DNA from: Thinopyrum elongatum
Lineage: Eukaryota; Streptophyta; Magnoliopsida; Poales; Poaceae
DNA: 64,000 nt
Direction: 5' to 3'
Assembly: GCA_011799875.1 (NCBI GenBank)
Contig: CM022300.1
Location: forward strand, 112,295,201 to 112,359,200
The first letter of the stretch is position 1. The number at the start of each line of letters is the position of its first letter. A model generated the notes under the pieces. That model had not been told where the DNA came from, searched no databases, and was given only the letters and a program-made list of their open reading frames with translations. The position numbers and the translations under genes were made by a program. Of the stretch, positions 10,923 to 21,602 are shown piece by piece.

Positions 10923-10992
10923 GGCATCCACAATGTGTAGCCAAATGTGAAAATAGCTTTTAGCATCGATGGGAACCATTGTGGAGGGTGCT
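10923..10992. mobile_element. Possible short MITE remnant
   Basis: AGGGCATCCACAATG at the left is matched by the inverted CATTGTGGAGGGTGC at the right, about 40 bp apart. The GGGCATCCACAATG end resembles ends of short grass MITEs. No clean target duplication is visible. Confidence 0.35.
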
Positions 10993-11109
10993 GCCAAAGC
11001 CAAAAAGAGGGAACCGAAGCTCCCTAATTGATTGATTGAAGGAATAGAAAAATGTAACCTCTCTCCTCTTTCTCCCATGCTTGGACGCATGTACAGTATT
11101 GAGCACAGA

Positions 11110-11240
11110 GTCTACTCCCCTGTCCCTTCTATCACAAATCACAAAGCAGTGAGGCGTCAAATCAGAAAGCATGGACGAAGCAACCATCATTTCACTCTTC
11201 GCCGACTCCGCTTCTCGATCATATTCTTCGAGAAACCACC
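11110..11240. repeat. Local duplication, second copy
   Basis: A diverged second copy of 10490-10690 with GAGGCGTCAAATCAGAAAG, GACGAAGCAACCATCATTTC and TTCTTCGAGAAACCAC in the same order. The 209-codon open frame through this block is best explained as chance. Confidence 0.5.
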
Positions 11241-11894
11241 TTACCGCACTAAGCTAGACGGACGACGCTATTGTGTAGTAGTACATTTACGCCTCCTTTG
11301 GTTCAACGGACTTCCTGGATGCAAAGAAGGCGGTTGTCTCAGCTTGCAGGCGGCACTTGCGAACAACTTACCATGGTCTCCCTCAATGGTGTGCTCCGTC
11401 AAACGCACTTCGCCAGAGCCACAACATTCGAGATATCATCGACGTCACCACAATGGGGAAGGAAGTCAAATAGTTACTACCTCCATTTTTTTGTATACAA
11501 GGCCATATCAAAATTACAATTTGCAGAAGGCAACTAACACTAATCGAGGCAAAATTGATGGGGTTTGCCTCGTACTAACAACCAAGGACATTAGTAGACA
11601 CTTGCATGCATGCGGAAGTGAGAAGGTTGGTTTGCATGGCGCTGCATTAATCAAGCAATGAGGAGTGAGATGGTTAGCTCTTTGGGCGTTGGAGAAAAAA
11701 ATTATTCATTAATTGACACGTCAAACGAGGATTTGTATCGATCAATCCCGCGAAGGAAAACCCCACCTTTCTTTTCTAACACAAGTAGTACTACATACTT
11801 ATATCCTGTTTGGGTCTAGGTCTTGCATTGCCATACTTTGCCACACATTTTTGCCAAGCTTGCCTAAAGTTTTTCAAAATGAAAAGGAAGTACA

Positions 11895-12040
11895 CTTGCG
11901 CACAGCTGTCACGGTCGCACCGCACCCTCACACAGTCGCTCCTGCATGCCGCAAACCCAACCAAGGGAACGCACCCTCACTGACACGTGCTACCGCATGT
12001 GATCAAACCAAACTCAGCCATCCTACCGCTGTCACATAAT
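11895..12040. repeat. Dispersed module 2, copy i
   Basis: Carries CACGGTCGCACCGCACCC, CGCTCCTGCATG and CACTGACACGTG. These words recur in order at 13995 and 15900, the last being just upstream of the CACTA transposase gene. Confidence 0.5.
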
Positions 12041-12383
12041 TTTCGTTCATACAGTATGTTTATCCAACCACATGTTGGGGAATATCTGTGCAGCCCGAGC
12101 GGTGGTCTGTTGGGGAAGAAGAAGAGGTGAGGAAGAAGAAGGGTTAGGAGACGTAGGATATTCATCCAACCGCCTGAAATGGTTGACTGACCCAAATGAT
12201 GAAAGTCAGGCGACTTGCATAAATATATGTTTTTACACAGCAAAAGATCCCTAAAAACAACAACATAAAGAAAAACTATCACTGCTCGCGGAACAAGACA
12301 GCCTCGTCATCTTTGGCTGCCGGTGCGAACCAGCCGTAGCTGCCGACGTGTGTCTCCGCACCGTGGTTGTCCTCGGCCTCCGG

Positions 12384-13016
12384 CTACTCGTTCACGCGGA
12401 GCGTGCGGGCGCTCTGCACGGGCGCGAGCACCACCCGGTTCACGTCCATGACGTTCGGTTCAGCCTGTAGGAGGGCCTCGATGGCAGCGACATCCGCGCG
12501 CTCCACGTCGAGTTGAGCCTCCGCCGCCCGGTTCAAGTCCAGGACGTCCAGTTCCGCCTGCAGGAGGGCCTCGATGGCAGCGGCATCCGCGCGCTCCGCG
12601 TCAAGTTGAGCCTCCGCCGCCTGGTTCATGTCCACGACATCTAGTTCTGCCTGCAGGAGGGCCTCCATTTCAGCGGCATCCGCGTGCTACGCGTCGAGTT
12701 GAGCCTTCGCCTCCCGGTCCTCCTTTAGGATCGCCAGGTTGAACTGCTGGTCCGCCTGCACCATGGGGGACCCGGACACCGGCACGAAGTCGACGTCCAT
12801 CGTCTCATACGCATCGGGGGTCTTCTGCGCCGCGACCTCCGCCATGAACATTGGATCGGCTTCCTCCTCCTCGGAGCTTGGCTCCAGAGAACTCGGGGAT
12901 TGGCCCGCCGCAAAGCGAGCTTGGAAACGGAGGTCTGTGGCGCCGACCGCCGCCGTGATTTCTGCGCGGCGCTCCAGCGTCAACATGTTGTAGTACGTGA
13001 TCTTGCGGCGCACCAT
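12384..13016 (-). pseudogene. Decayed ORF with 31-residue repeats
   Basis: An ATG at 13014-13016 opens a frame beginning MVRRKITYYNMLTLERRAEI that runs to a TAG at 12384, with one internal TAG near 12687 where the repeats suggest a GAG (Glu) codon. Single-base loss of function is therefore likely. The N-terminal third is basic, followed by a Glu/Ser acidic run. The C-terminal half is a tandem 31-residue repeat (EALLQAELDVVDMNQAAEAQ and so on) predicted to be helical or coiled coil. I recall similar hypothetical proteins as a repeated Triticeae family but know no function. It lies upstream of the CACTA transposase on the opposite strand. Confidence 0.55.
12430..12665 (-). repeat. 93-bp tandem coding repeats
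   Basis: The word CTGCAGGAGGGCCTC and its flanks recur every 93 bp (near 12468, 12558 and 12651). Two full units and a partial third unit can be seen, with a fourth, more decayed unit upstream. The period is a multiple of three and keeps the frame. Confidence 0.8.
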
Positions 13017-13363
13017 GGCTTTCCGGTGAACTAGGGGACGGCTGATGCGGGCTAGGGGATCGAAAGGTGGGGGAATGAGCTGGAGAGGAGGTGTGGTTTT
13101 GGGGCAGTGCTGACCGGCCGGCAAGTAGCTGGCGTGGGCCGAGCAGTGAAGGTTCTGGTGTGAATAGTGGTTCCAGTGATGACCGGTCAATCGGTTTTGA
13201 CTGTGCGGAGTTTGCAAAGCCGGACAACTGGAGCCTGGAGAGTTGTGGGGTGGGATGGGACCAAAGTTTCGGAGTTTCATGTGGCAGACGTCCGGACCTC
13301 CCCGCCGTTCCTGTCGACGATGAGGCGGTGACTTCGTAAATCTCAAGATGACTAGCAAGATGC

Positions 13364-13380
13364 CCGTGCATTGCACGGAA
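13364..13380. other. Short palindrome in a recurrent grass motif
   Basis: GCCCGTGCATTGCACGG is palindromic about its centre and sits in ACTAGCAAGATGCCCGTGC. I recall this phrase as recurrent in grass genomes, at the ends of unidentified repeats. Its role is unknown. Confidence 0.4.
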
Positions 13381-13446
13381 CATTAGGATGCATTTTTTTA
13401 CAAAACACCTGTTGTGATTGACCCATGTAGGAGTAATTCCATGTGT

Positions 13447-13525
13447 AAAAACTAAAGATATCTCGAGAATTTCATCAAAAATATGGTATCTCGAGAATTT
13501 CATCGAGAAATGATATCTTGAGAAA
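13447..13525. repeat. Short repeats TATCTCGAGAATTTCATC
   Basis: The 18-mer occurs twice about 35 bp apart and a third, diverged copy (TATCTTGAGAAAGATG) follows. No function is inferred. Confidence 0.6.
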
Positions 13526-13747
13526 GATGAGAGATAAGGTGAGGAGGAGTGTGGCACGGTGGTGATTGGTGGTCAGACTTAGCGGAGGCACGGGGATGAA
13601 CGACGCCGGCAGCGACCACCATGCTAGATTGTTCCAGAGGCTTCCTTTTTTAATTACTCAACAATGAAGTTGTGGGAGATAAGGATGAACGAGAGAGGTA
13701 CGGGTATCTTTTTGCAAAATTGCCATAGTTTGCTTTCTATCCGTCAG

Positions 13748-13769
13748 ATATAGACCGGACGGTCTATAT
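13748..13769. other. Perfect 10-bp inverted repeat
   Basis: ATATAGACCG and CGGTCTATAT are separated by two bases (GA). It is too tight for a natural RNA loop and could be cruciform DNA or a dimeric protein site. No gene lies immediately beside it. Confidence 0.6.
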
Positions 13770-13994
13770 TGCAAGATGGCAGGCACACCATCATCACCGA
13801 GAGTAGAGATAAGAATAGAGATATATTGTAGATATGGCGGCTCAGTCTCTCAAAGGTGCTCACAGGGGGTTGTGCGTGTGTGCGTTCATAGGGGTGAGTG
13901 TATGCGCGCATGTATGAGCGCTTGCGTCTGTACTGTGTTCAAAAAAAGGAGTACTCGAAGTATGCAAGTTCATAAAGAACGGACGGTGTACATC

Positions 13995-14118
13995 ACTCTT
14001 GTCACGTTCGCGTTGCACCCCGGCACGGTGGACCCTGCACATCGCTCACCGAATAGAATGCGCTTCGTCTTGCGTTTTTGCTCGCTTGTGGGACCGCAAT
14101 TGAGAGCAAACCGACGTC
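13995..14118. repeat. Dispersed module 2, copy ii
   Basis: Shares CACGTTCGCGTTGCACCCC, CGCTCACCGAATAGAATGCGC, GTGGGACCGCA and GAGCAAACCGAC with copies i and iii, followed by a CCCCCGCCCGC stretch as in copy iii. Confidence 0.5.
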
Positions 14119-14916
14119 CGTCCCCCTCCCCCGCCCGCGTCATTTATAGATACTACTAGTCTAGAAGAGAGAGAGGTCGGCCGAGTGTTAATGAGACCAT
14201 ACCGACGCTCGAATTTGGCTGGGAAAACAAGGAAACCGACATGTGGGGCACACCTGTCGGGATGATGTGGCGCGGACTAGTCTAATGGTGGAGCTGCCCC
14301 GCGACCTCCTCGCCACCGGCAACCGTTCATGTGGGTCGTGGGGGCCAGCAATGTGGCGCAGCTCCCGCACCGCCTCTGGGCACGGTGACCGCGGTGAGCG
14401 ACACGCTCATCGCCGCTGGACACGCTTGGCTTCAGGGTGTCGAGGGTGGCGCTGCCGCTATGGCACGACCAGCAGATCAACACCTGGCTGGTCGAGGATG
14501 CACGGGGCGCCGAAGTGCGCACACGCCGTGATGCATCTGCGGAGTGTTCTAGCGCGGCCAACTGCATCCCCAGGACCTGAGACCATGTTGGGTCATCTTT
14601 CAATGACATGTGGGATCGCATGTGAGCAAAGGGCATGTCCAACGTTGCCACGCCCATAGCTGACTACCCTGGCACACAAAAGACCCTCGTCCCTCGCGCC
14701 ATCACGCGCGTGCGTTCCCAGCCGGCGCCAGCTGCCTGCATTCATGCCGTCCATCCGTATGCCGTCATTAAGCAGGCTCGCAGCCTGAGGAACCAACTCC
14801 GACGACTTGTTGACGCACCCGGACGCTTGGCCTCACTGGAATGCGCTACTTAAAGCGGCAACGCCCAGCTAAACTCCACACCATAGCGCATCCTCCTACC
14901 TGGCACCACATCCACC

Positions 14917-15223
14917 ATGACCGTGAGCGGGAACACTCTACGGGAGAGCTTGTCTTCGGGGATGAAGCTCGAGGTCGCTGCCCTCGCTCAACTCGCCACT
15001 CGCAATGCAATACCAGTGTAGCCAGACGCGGACGCAACCACACAAATGGTGGCCACGCTGGCGGCCGATGACGGGAGCACCACCAGCCACGCGTCCTACT
15101 TGCCGCTGTCCAATGTTCGGTGGCGCATGTGGCAGGTGAAGCGACGGACCGTCCACGTCCATCATCATCGACCTCACGTCCATCGGCACTGCCGAGGTCG
15201 AGGACTCCTCCGAGGATGAGTAG
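14917..15223 (+). pseudogene. Possible decayed short ORF
   Basis: From an ATG at 14917 the frame reads MTVSGNTLRESLSSGMKLEV, has a TAG near 15018, continues LAADDGSTTSHASYLPLSNV, then needs a frameshift near 15150 to give IIDLTSIGTAEVEDSSEDE and a TAG at 15221. The acidic tail looks coding. No family is recognised, and it may be a remnant of a transposon ORF. Confidence 0.25.
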
Positions 15224-15669
15224 GGCATGGGAGGCGAAAGGGCATGGTGTGCCAACTGGCCTGTCCGTCTCCCATGTTCTACTCTTCCTCGCCGGAGACC
15301 GCACCTTCACTTCACGGGTCTTGAACCCCGTCGCCGTTCATGGAGACGATAGATGGAGGACGTCGTCGCCGATACGGAAGTACAAAGGAAAGTGGACGTC
15401 GGTCGCCGCCGTAGAATAGGTTTAGGGTCGGGTTTCTTTTCTTTTTCTGTCCTATAAAAGTTTGAAATGTAATGAAAATCTACCCATGTTTGCATGAATC
15501 TCGTCTGGTGTATATGAACTTTCATAATAATAGTAAGATATATTGTATGGAAATATATTGAATGATGATTCATTTTTGTGTGTATAAACTTGGTCTAAGT
15601 TTAGAAGGTTTGACCCGAGACAAAGCTAACATGAGAAGTAAATAAACACATAGGTATACGTACACAATT

Positions 15670-15745
15670 TATCTTAGGCACTCCAATAGTACATCCACTA
15701 CACATTCACGCATCTCACATCTTTCTCTCGCTCTGTCTGTCAAAC
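15670..15745. repeat. Dispersed module 1, copy d
   Basis: Reads CACTCCAATAGTACATCCAC, TACACATTCACGCATC and CATCTTTCTCTCGCTCTGTC, combining words seen at 10041 and at about 9850. Confidence 0.5.
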
Positions 15746-15899
15746 CAACTAAGCCTTGTCCTAAAAAAACCAACTAAGCCAACCTCCCAGCATATCGCGC
15801 AGGAAAGACCCGTCCACGCCATTTTAGTCGGGATTACTGGATTACTAGTAGTGGTATCGATGGATCACACGAAGCACCAAGTTTAAATGGAAAAGGCGG

Positions 15900-16110
15900 T
15901 ACACTCACAACATGCCTGTCACGGTCACATTGCACCCCTCACATGGTCGGTCCTGCACACGGCTCACGCAAATGAAACGCGCTTCGGCTTGCCTCTTCAC
16001 TGACACGTGGGACCACATTTGGAGAAACCGACCATGCGCCAAACTCCCCCGCCCACCGCGCGAAAATTCTCCCCAAAATTTTCCCCCAAATCCCAAATTC
16101 AACTGCCCTT
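15900..16110 (+). promoter_or_regulatory. Putative promoter/5' leader of CACTA transposase gene
   Basis: This is copy iii of module 2 (CACGGTCACATTGCACCCC, CACTGACACGTGGGACCAC, GAGAAACCGAC). It is followed by a CCCCCGCCCACCGCGCG block and a C/A-rich leader like those of grass genes. CACGTGG is a G-box-like core. The position about 0.8 kb before the first coding exon fits a promoter with a leader intron. No TATA box is obvious. Confidence 0.4.
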
Positions 16111-16419
16111 CGGCCAACTAGCCAATAATATTCCCCAAACCCCCCTCCCCCGGCCCCCTCCACTCCATTCGCTCCGCCAAAGCCTCCCTCCCCGCCGCAC
16201 CGATACGTTGGCGCCGCGGTTCGTCGAGGGGACGCACGATGATCCTCTCGCTCCCACAGTATGCTCTCGTAGACTGCCGTCCTCCAGCCGCACCGCCACC
16301 ACTGGTGACGTTCTTGTGGAGACGCATGGCAGTCAGCTTCTCCCATGGTATGCGCATTCTAGACTGAGGCCCCGTGCATGTCGGAGTAGCGCTGAATGTT
16401 AGCTGATAGACGCTGTTAA

Positions 16420-16800
16420 TCTCACTGTTTGCCGAAATAGTTTACAGTCAATATGCTCTGCTTAAGAAGCTTCCTCGCCCTGTTCTGCACTCAATCTGCT
16501 TTGCTGAGATGGCATGCCACGCCCGATTAGTTGCTAAAATATCCTGCCATATATTTATTGTGAAGTATATTGCCATGGTCTAGTAGCCAATCTGTTAGGT
16601 GAAATATCTCGACACCATTTTATACTTGATCTTTGTTGCTGAGATGGCCTTCGATGGCTGTGTGCTCGGCCTCATTGACTGCTGAAATAGCCTGCCATAA
16701 TTTAGCACTCAAATTTGTTTGATGAATTAACTTTACATGTATTATGTTACTTAGATCTGCTTGTCCAAATATCTTGCCATAGCTTTAGACATCGACCTAG
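16420..16800. repeat. Degenerate minisatellite before the transposase
   Basis: A motif like GCTGAAATATCTTGCCATAG recurs about six times (near 16428, 16533, 16555, 16640, 16683 and 16770) with heavy divergence and spacing around 50-100 bp. It probably lies in a leader intron of the transposase gene. Confidence 0.5.
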
Positions 16801-16882
16801 GTATTTTTTTCTGGACTTTATAAAAAAGCATATATGTTTTTCCTGTAATATCTAGTAGAAGAACTATTTGTATGTCTAATAG

Positions 16883-19435
16883 ATGGACATGACTTGGATA
16901 ACTTCTGCTCAAAGATTCTCCGCTGCACATGTCGAGGGGGTTGAAAACTTCATGAACTTTATCAGAGCTGAGTACGGTGGTCCGAAATCAGATGTGCTCT
17001 GCCCGTGTAGCAGTTGTATGAATTCAGTTACAAGACCCCAGTCAACTGTGCAAAATCATCTACACTTGTATGGGATGTCGGTCACATATACTAGGTGGGT
17101 TCATCATGGTGAAGCTGTGAACGTCAATGTTAATGACTATGTGGAAGCAGCAGATCACCATCTTGATCTGCCTGATGCTCAGGTGGAAGAGGAGGAGGAG
17201 GAGGTGGTGGCGGCGAAGCCAGTGAGTTTGACCAACATTGAAACAATTCTATGAAATGCTCACGCATTTCGTGAACTTTCACCTACAGAAGAAAAATGAT
17301 GGGCCCGCATGTTGGAACAATGCAACATGGCAGTCACCCCAGGAAATAAGCTGTCAGTATTCTCAGCTATGGTCACCTTTCTTCAGGTGAAGACATCTGA
17401 GCGGATGACCAACAAATCATTCGATGCGATGTTGGCTGGTTTCCGCAAATCTTTCCCAGATGCGTCTGAGCTGCCACACACCTACAATAAAATGAAGAAT
17501 TTCCTTCGTGCAGTTGGAATTGGATATGATATGATCCATGTTTGTAAGAATAATGGTGTTATGTTCCGGAAGGATTATGCCAACTTAAGTGAATGCCCAA
17601 AATGCAAATCATCAAGATGGAAAGATGGCGATGCTGCGAAGAGGATTCCTCATAATGTTCTGAGACATTTTCCAATTATACCAAGATTGCAGAGGTTGTT
17701 TCATGATGCTAAAACAAGAGAGGATGTACTGTGGCATTCTAGGAACCAGGAGTACTAAGATCAGAATGTAATGAGCCATCCATCTCATGGTAGTGACTGG
17801 AAAAGCTTCAATCAGAAACACAAAAAGTTTGCTGCTGACCCGAGAAATGTTAGACTTGGCTTAGCTACAGATGGATTTAACCCATTTGGCCACCAGAGCG
17901 CCACATATAGCATGTGGCCAGTGCTTGTTATCCCTTACAACATGCCACCAAATGTCTGCACCAAAGAATCAAACTACATGATGGCCTTGCTCATCCCAGG
18001 TCCAAAATGTCCTGGAAAGGATTTTGATTTATTCATGGAGCCTCTTGTGGAGGAACTTCAACAGCTATGGAGGGGTGTTCTCACTCGAGACCTATATAGC
18101 AGCCCACCAGCTGATTTCTTTCTGTGTGCTGTTATAATTTGGTGCATCCATGATTATCCGGCTTTGGGCACTATGTCATGGCGAACGACACATGGTTACA
18201 ATGCATGTGTTCGCTATGACAAGAATCCGCTGTCATACACAATACTTAGCAAGATCTGTTACATTGGACACCGTCGTTTCCTTGCCAAGGACAAGCTGTG
18301 TCCTACAAAATACCGAAGACATGTGTTCAATGCAAAGCATGAAAACCGTGATGCGCCAAAGAGGCTCACCGGCGATGAGTTGCAAGAGGAATTAGAGATG
18401 GTCAGGCATATTACAGCAGGAAACCATCCTGATAATGGTAGCGGGAAAAAGGAAGCGTGGTAGGGTAGAAGAGAGATTATTGTTTACCCGCAGGTCCACT
18501 TTGTGGGACTTGGAGTATTGGAAAGATTTGGATCTGCGGCATAATCTTGATGTGATGCACATCGAGAAAAATATATGTGACAGCATTATTGGCACACTTC
18601 TTAATATTGAAGGCAAGACGAAAGATACCTTAAAATCTAGGATTGATTTGACACACCTGGGTATCAGAACCGATTTGCAGGTGAAGGCTGATGGTGCATC
18701 ACGGGATATGGCACCAGCTGTGTACGTCTTGGACAAGGTAAAAAGAAAAGAATTCTGCAAGATCCTCTCACGTGTGAGATTCCCACATGGATTTGCTTCC
18801 AACCCTAAAAGGAGAGCCAGTGCAGATGGAAACAAGGTACAAGGGTTGAAAACTCATGACTGCCACATCCTACTTCAAAGGGTTTTACCTGTTATCCTTA
18901 GATGATTGGGCCGCCCTGACTTATACAGAGCAGTTGCAGAGTTGGGACAATTCTTCAGGGAACTCTACAGTAGAAATATCAGGATAGATGCTTTGGAGCG
19001 TCTTAGAGACAAGATACCAACTATCCTATGCGACCTTGAGAAGATATATCCTCCAGCCTTCTTTGATGTGATGGTGCATTTGACTGTTCATCTACCTGAT
19101 GAGGCACTACTTAGAGGTCCAGTACAGTATGGCTGGATGTACCCTATTGAAAGGTGGCTTGGAACTTTCAAGGGCTATGTTAGGAACAGAGCTAGACCTG
19201 AGGGTTCCATTGCAGAGGCCTACATTGCTACAGAAGCATTGACATTCTGCTTAGAATACATTGAAACAGCTGATCAGCTTAGCAAAAAGGTGGGTGAAGA
19301 CAATCCCGAGCTCAATGTTTTCGATTGTTCTATTCGAGTTACAGGGAAGAGTCAACAAGATGACAAACCTAAAGATTTGGACAAAATGTTTTGGTTTGTG
19401 CTGAATAACTGTCCTGAGATTCTACCTTATATCGA
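16883..19435 (+). pseudogene. CACTA transposase (TNP2-like), main exon, broken
   Basis: Starts MDMTWITSAQRFSAAHVEGV, a transposase-associated N-terminal domain with the CPCSSC zinc-type motif. After an acidic linker the TNP2 family core follows, recognisable by ECPKCKSSRW, HFPIIPRLQRLF, LGLATDGFNPFG, ALLIPGPKCPGKDFD and LDVMHIEKNICDS. Then comes the DUF4218-like part (RARPEGSIAEAYIATEAL). In-frame stops lie at 17252, 17297, 17756 and 18903, and a frameshift in the A-run near 18451 moves the frame. The nonsense changes look recent because the frame between them is well kept. It would cut and join element ends, but this copy cannot make a full protein. Confidence 0.85.
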
Positions 19436-19504
19436 GTAAGTGCTAAGTATTGTAGCTTATACATCGTAATCTACTAAACTTGCAGCACATTCTTATATAT
19501 TTAG

Positions 19505-20069
19505 ATGTTTGACGCGATCACTATGTTGTGCAACATCTACAAAAAGGAGTTACTGATGCAAAATCCAAGAAACATTGACAAACTAGTTATGGCAAGATTT
19601 GCGAAATGGTTCAAGAGCCGTGTAAGCTTTTGAATTGCACTGCCAGTTTTTTTTAATATATTGAGTACATAAGATGATTAGCTTGTCTATTTTCTAACCA
19701 TAGGTTCAGAAGATGCGGGAGGATGGGCAGGCAGTTAATGATGCCCTTTACACACTAGCAATGGGTCCTGATACTCGGGTAAGACATTATGAATCTTGCG
19801 TTGTTGGAGATGTGCGCTACAACACCCTTGCACGCGATGAAGGCAGGAAGACACAAAACAGTGTTGTCATGAGCACGGATACGTACGACGATGACACAAC
19901 TGAAATGTATGCTAACATAACAGACATTGTTCAGTTGCAGTATATCTCCAGTTTCGAGGTTTATCGATGTGTGGTTCTGTTCTGCTATCGTTGGTACAAC
20001 CTATTTTCCAGGATCGCAAAACCCAAAGCTGATGATTATTTCAAATCCATCAATGTCAAGGCGGCGTAC
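19505..20069 (+). pseudogene. CACTA transposase, exons 2 and 3 (5' part)
   Basis: Exon 2 is about 19505-19621 (MFDAITMLCNIYKKELLMQN to FKSR) with donor GTAAGC. Exon 3 starts at 19704 after acceptor CATAG (VQKMREDGQAVNDALYTLAM) and holds a DUF4216-like tail (SFEVYRCVVLFCYRWYN). The preceding intron (19436-19504) has a GTAAGT donor and TTTAG acceptor, but the joined frame is one base out, so a splice-site change or frameshift is likely. Exon 3 is cut after GCGGCGTAC by the gypsy insertion. Confidence 0.75.
20065..20069. other. Target-site duplication CGTAC (left)
   Basis: CGTAC immediately precedes the LTR start TGATGACCC at 20070 and recurs at 30375-30379 directly after the other LTR. Confidence 0.95.
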
Positions 20070-21587
20070 TGATGACCCACAAGTATAGGGGATCAATCGT
20101 AGTCCTTTCAATAAGTAAGAGTGTCGAACCCAACGAGGAGAAGAAGGAAATGACAAGCGGTTTTCAGCAAGGTAATGTCTGCAAGCACTGAAATTATAAG
20201 TAACGAGTAGTTTGGTAGCAAGATAATTTGTAACAAGCAAGTAATGGTAATTGTAACAAAAGTGCAGCAAGGTAGCCCAATCCTTTTGAGGCAAAGGACA
20301 GGCCAAAACGGTCTCTTATGATAAGCAAAGCATTCTTGAGGGTACACGGGAATTCCATCTAGTCACTTTCATCATGTTGGTTTGATTTGTGTTCGCTACT
20401 TTGAAAATTTGATATGTGGGTGGCCCGGTGCTTAGGTGCTGTTCTTACTTGAACAAACCTCCTACTTATGATTAACCCCCTCGCAAGCATCCGCAACTAC
20501 GAGAAAAGTATTAAGAGTAAATCTAACCATAGCATTAAACTTTTGGATCCAAATCAGTCCCTTACGGAATAGCGCATAAACTAGGGTTTAAGCTTCTGTC
20601 ACTCTCGCAACCCATCATCTAATAACTACTCCACAATGCATTCCCTTAGGCCCTAATAAGGTGAAGTGCCATGTAGTCAATGTTCACATGACACCACTAA
20701 GGGAATCACAACATACATATCATCAAAATATCGAACACATATCAAGTTCACATGATTACTTGCAACAAGATTTCTCCCGTGACCTCAAGAACAAAACTAA
20801 CTACTCACTAATGATAATCATGCTCAAGATGAAAGGAGTATTAAATAGCATAATGGATCTGAACATATAATCTTCCACCAAATAAACCATATAGTAATCA
20901 ACTACAAGATGTAATCAACACTACTAGTCACCCACAAGTACCAATCTATAGTTCCGGTACAAAGATTGAACACAAGAGATGAACTAGGGTTTGAGAGGAG
21001 ATGGTGCTATTGAAGATGTTGATGGAGATTACCCTCCCCATGATGGGAGAGTTGTTGGTGATGACGATGACGATGATTTCCCCCTCTGGGAGGGAAGTTC
21101 CCCCGGCGGAATCGCTCCGCTAGAGGGCAAAAGTGCTCCTGCCCAAGTTCCGCCTCGAGACAGTGGCGCTTCGTCCTGAAAGTCCTCTCCTTATTTTTTC
21201 TAGGTCAAAATGACTTATATACCAGAAGAGGGGCACCGGAGGTGGGCCGAGGAGGGCACAACCCACCAGGGCGCGCCTAGGCTCCCTGGCGCGCCCAGGT
21301 GGGTTGTGCCCACCTGGTGGACCCCCTCTAGTACCTATTGGCTCCAATAATTCTTATATATTCCATAAAAATTTCTCGTGAAGTTTCAGCTCATTTGGAG
21401 TTGTGCAGAATAGGTAGCCTGACGTAGCCTTTTCAGGTCCAGATTTCCAGCTGCCGAAATTCTCCCTCTTTGTGTGAACCTTGCATATTATGAGAGAAAA
21501 GGCATTAGAATTACTCCAAAAAGCATTATTATGCATAAAAACATCATAAATATCAGTAGGAAAACATGATGCAAAATGGACATATCA
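20070..21587 (-). repeat. 3' LTR of gypsy element
   Basis: In minus orientation it starts TGATATGTCCATTTTG at 21587 and ends CTTGTGGGTCATCA at 20070. A TATATAAG box near 21213-21220 on the minus strand is a likely promoter element. It differs from the other LTR at scattered positions, so the insertion is not brand new. Confidence 0.9.
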
Positions 21588-21602
21588 ACTCCCCCAAGCT
21601 TA
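21588..21602 (-). other. Polypurine tract
   Basis: The minus strand reads AAGCTTGGGGGAGT directly before the LTR start, the standard second-strand priming site of these elements. Confidence 0.85.

Noticed and set aside
11032..11661. 209-codon plus-strand frame
   Set aside because: It runs through a duplicated non-coding block and shows no recognisable domain or start context.
14243..14796. Overlapping GC-rich frames on both strands
   Set aside because: Open frames of similar length on both strands are expected from GC content; no family is recognised.
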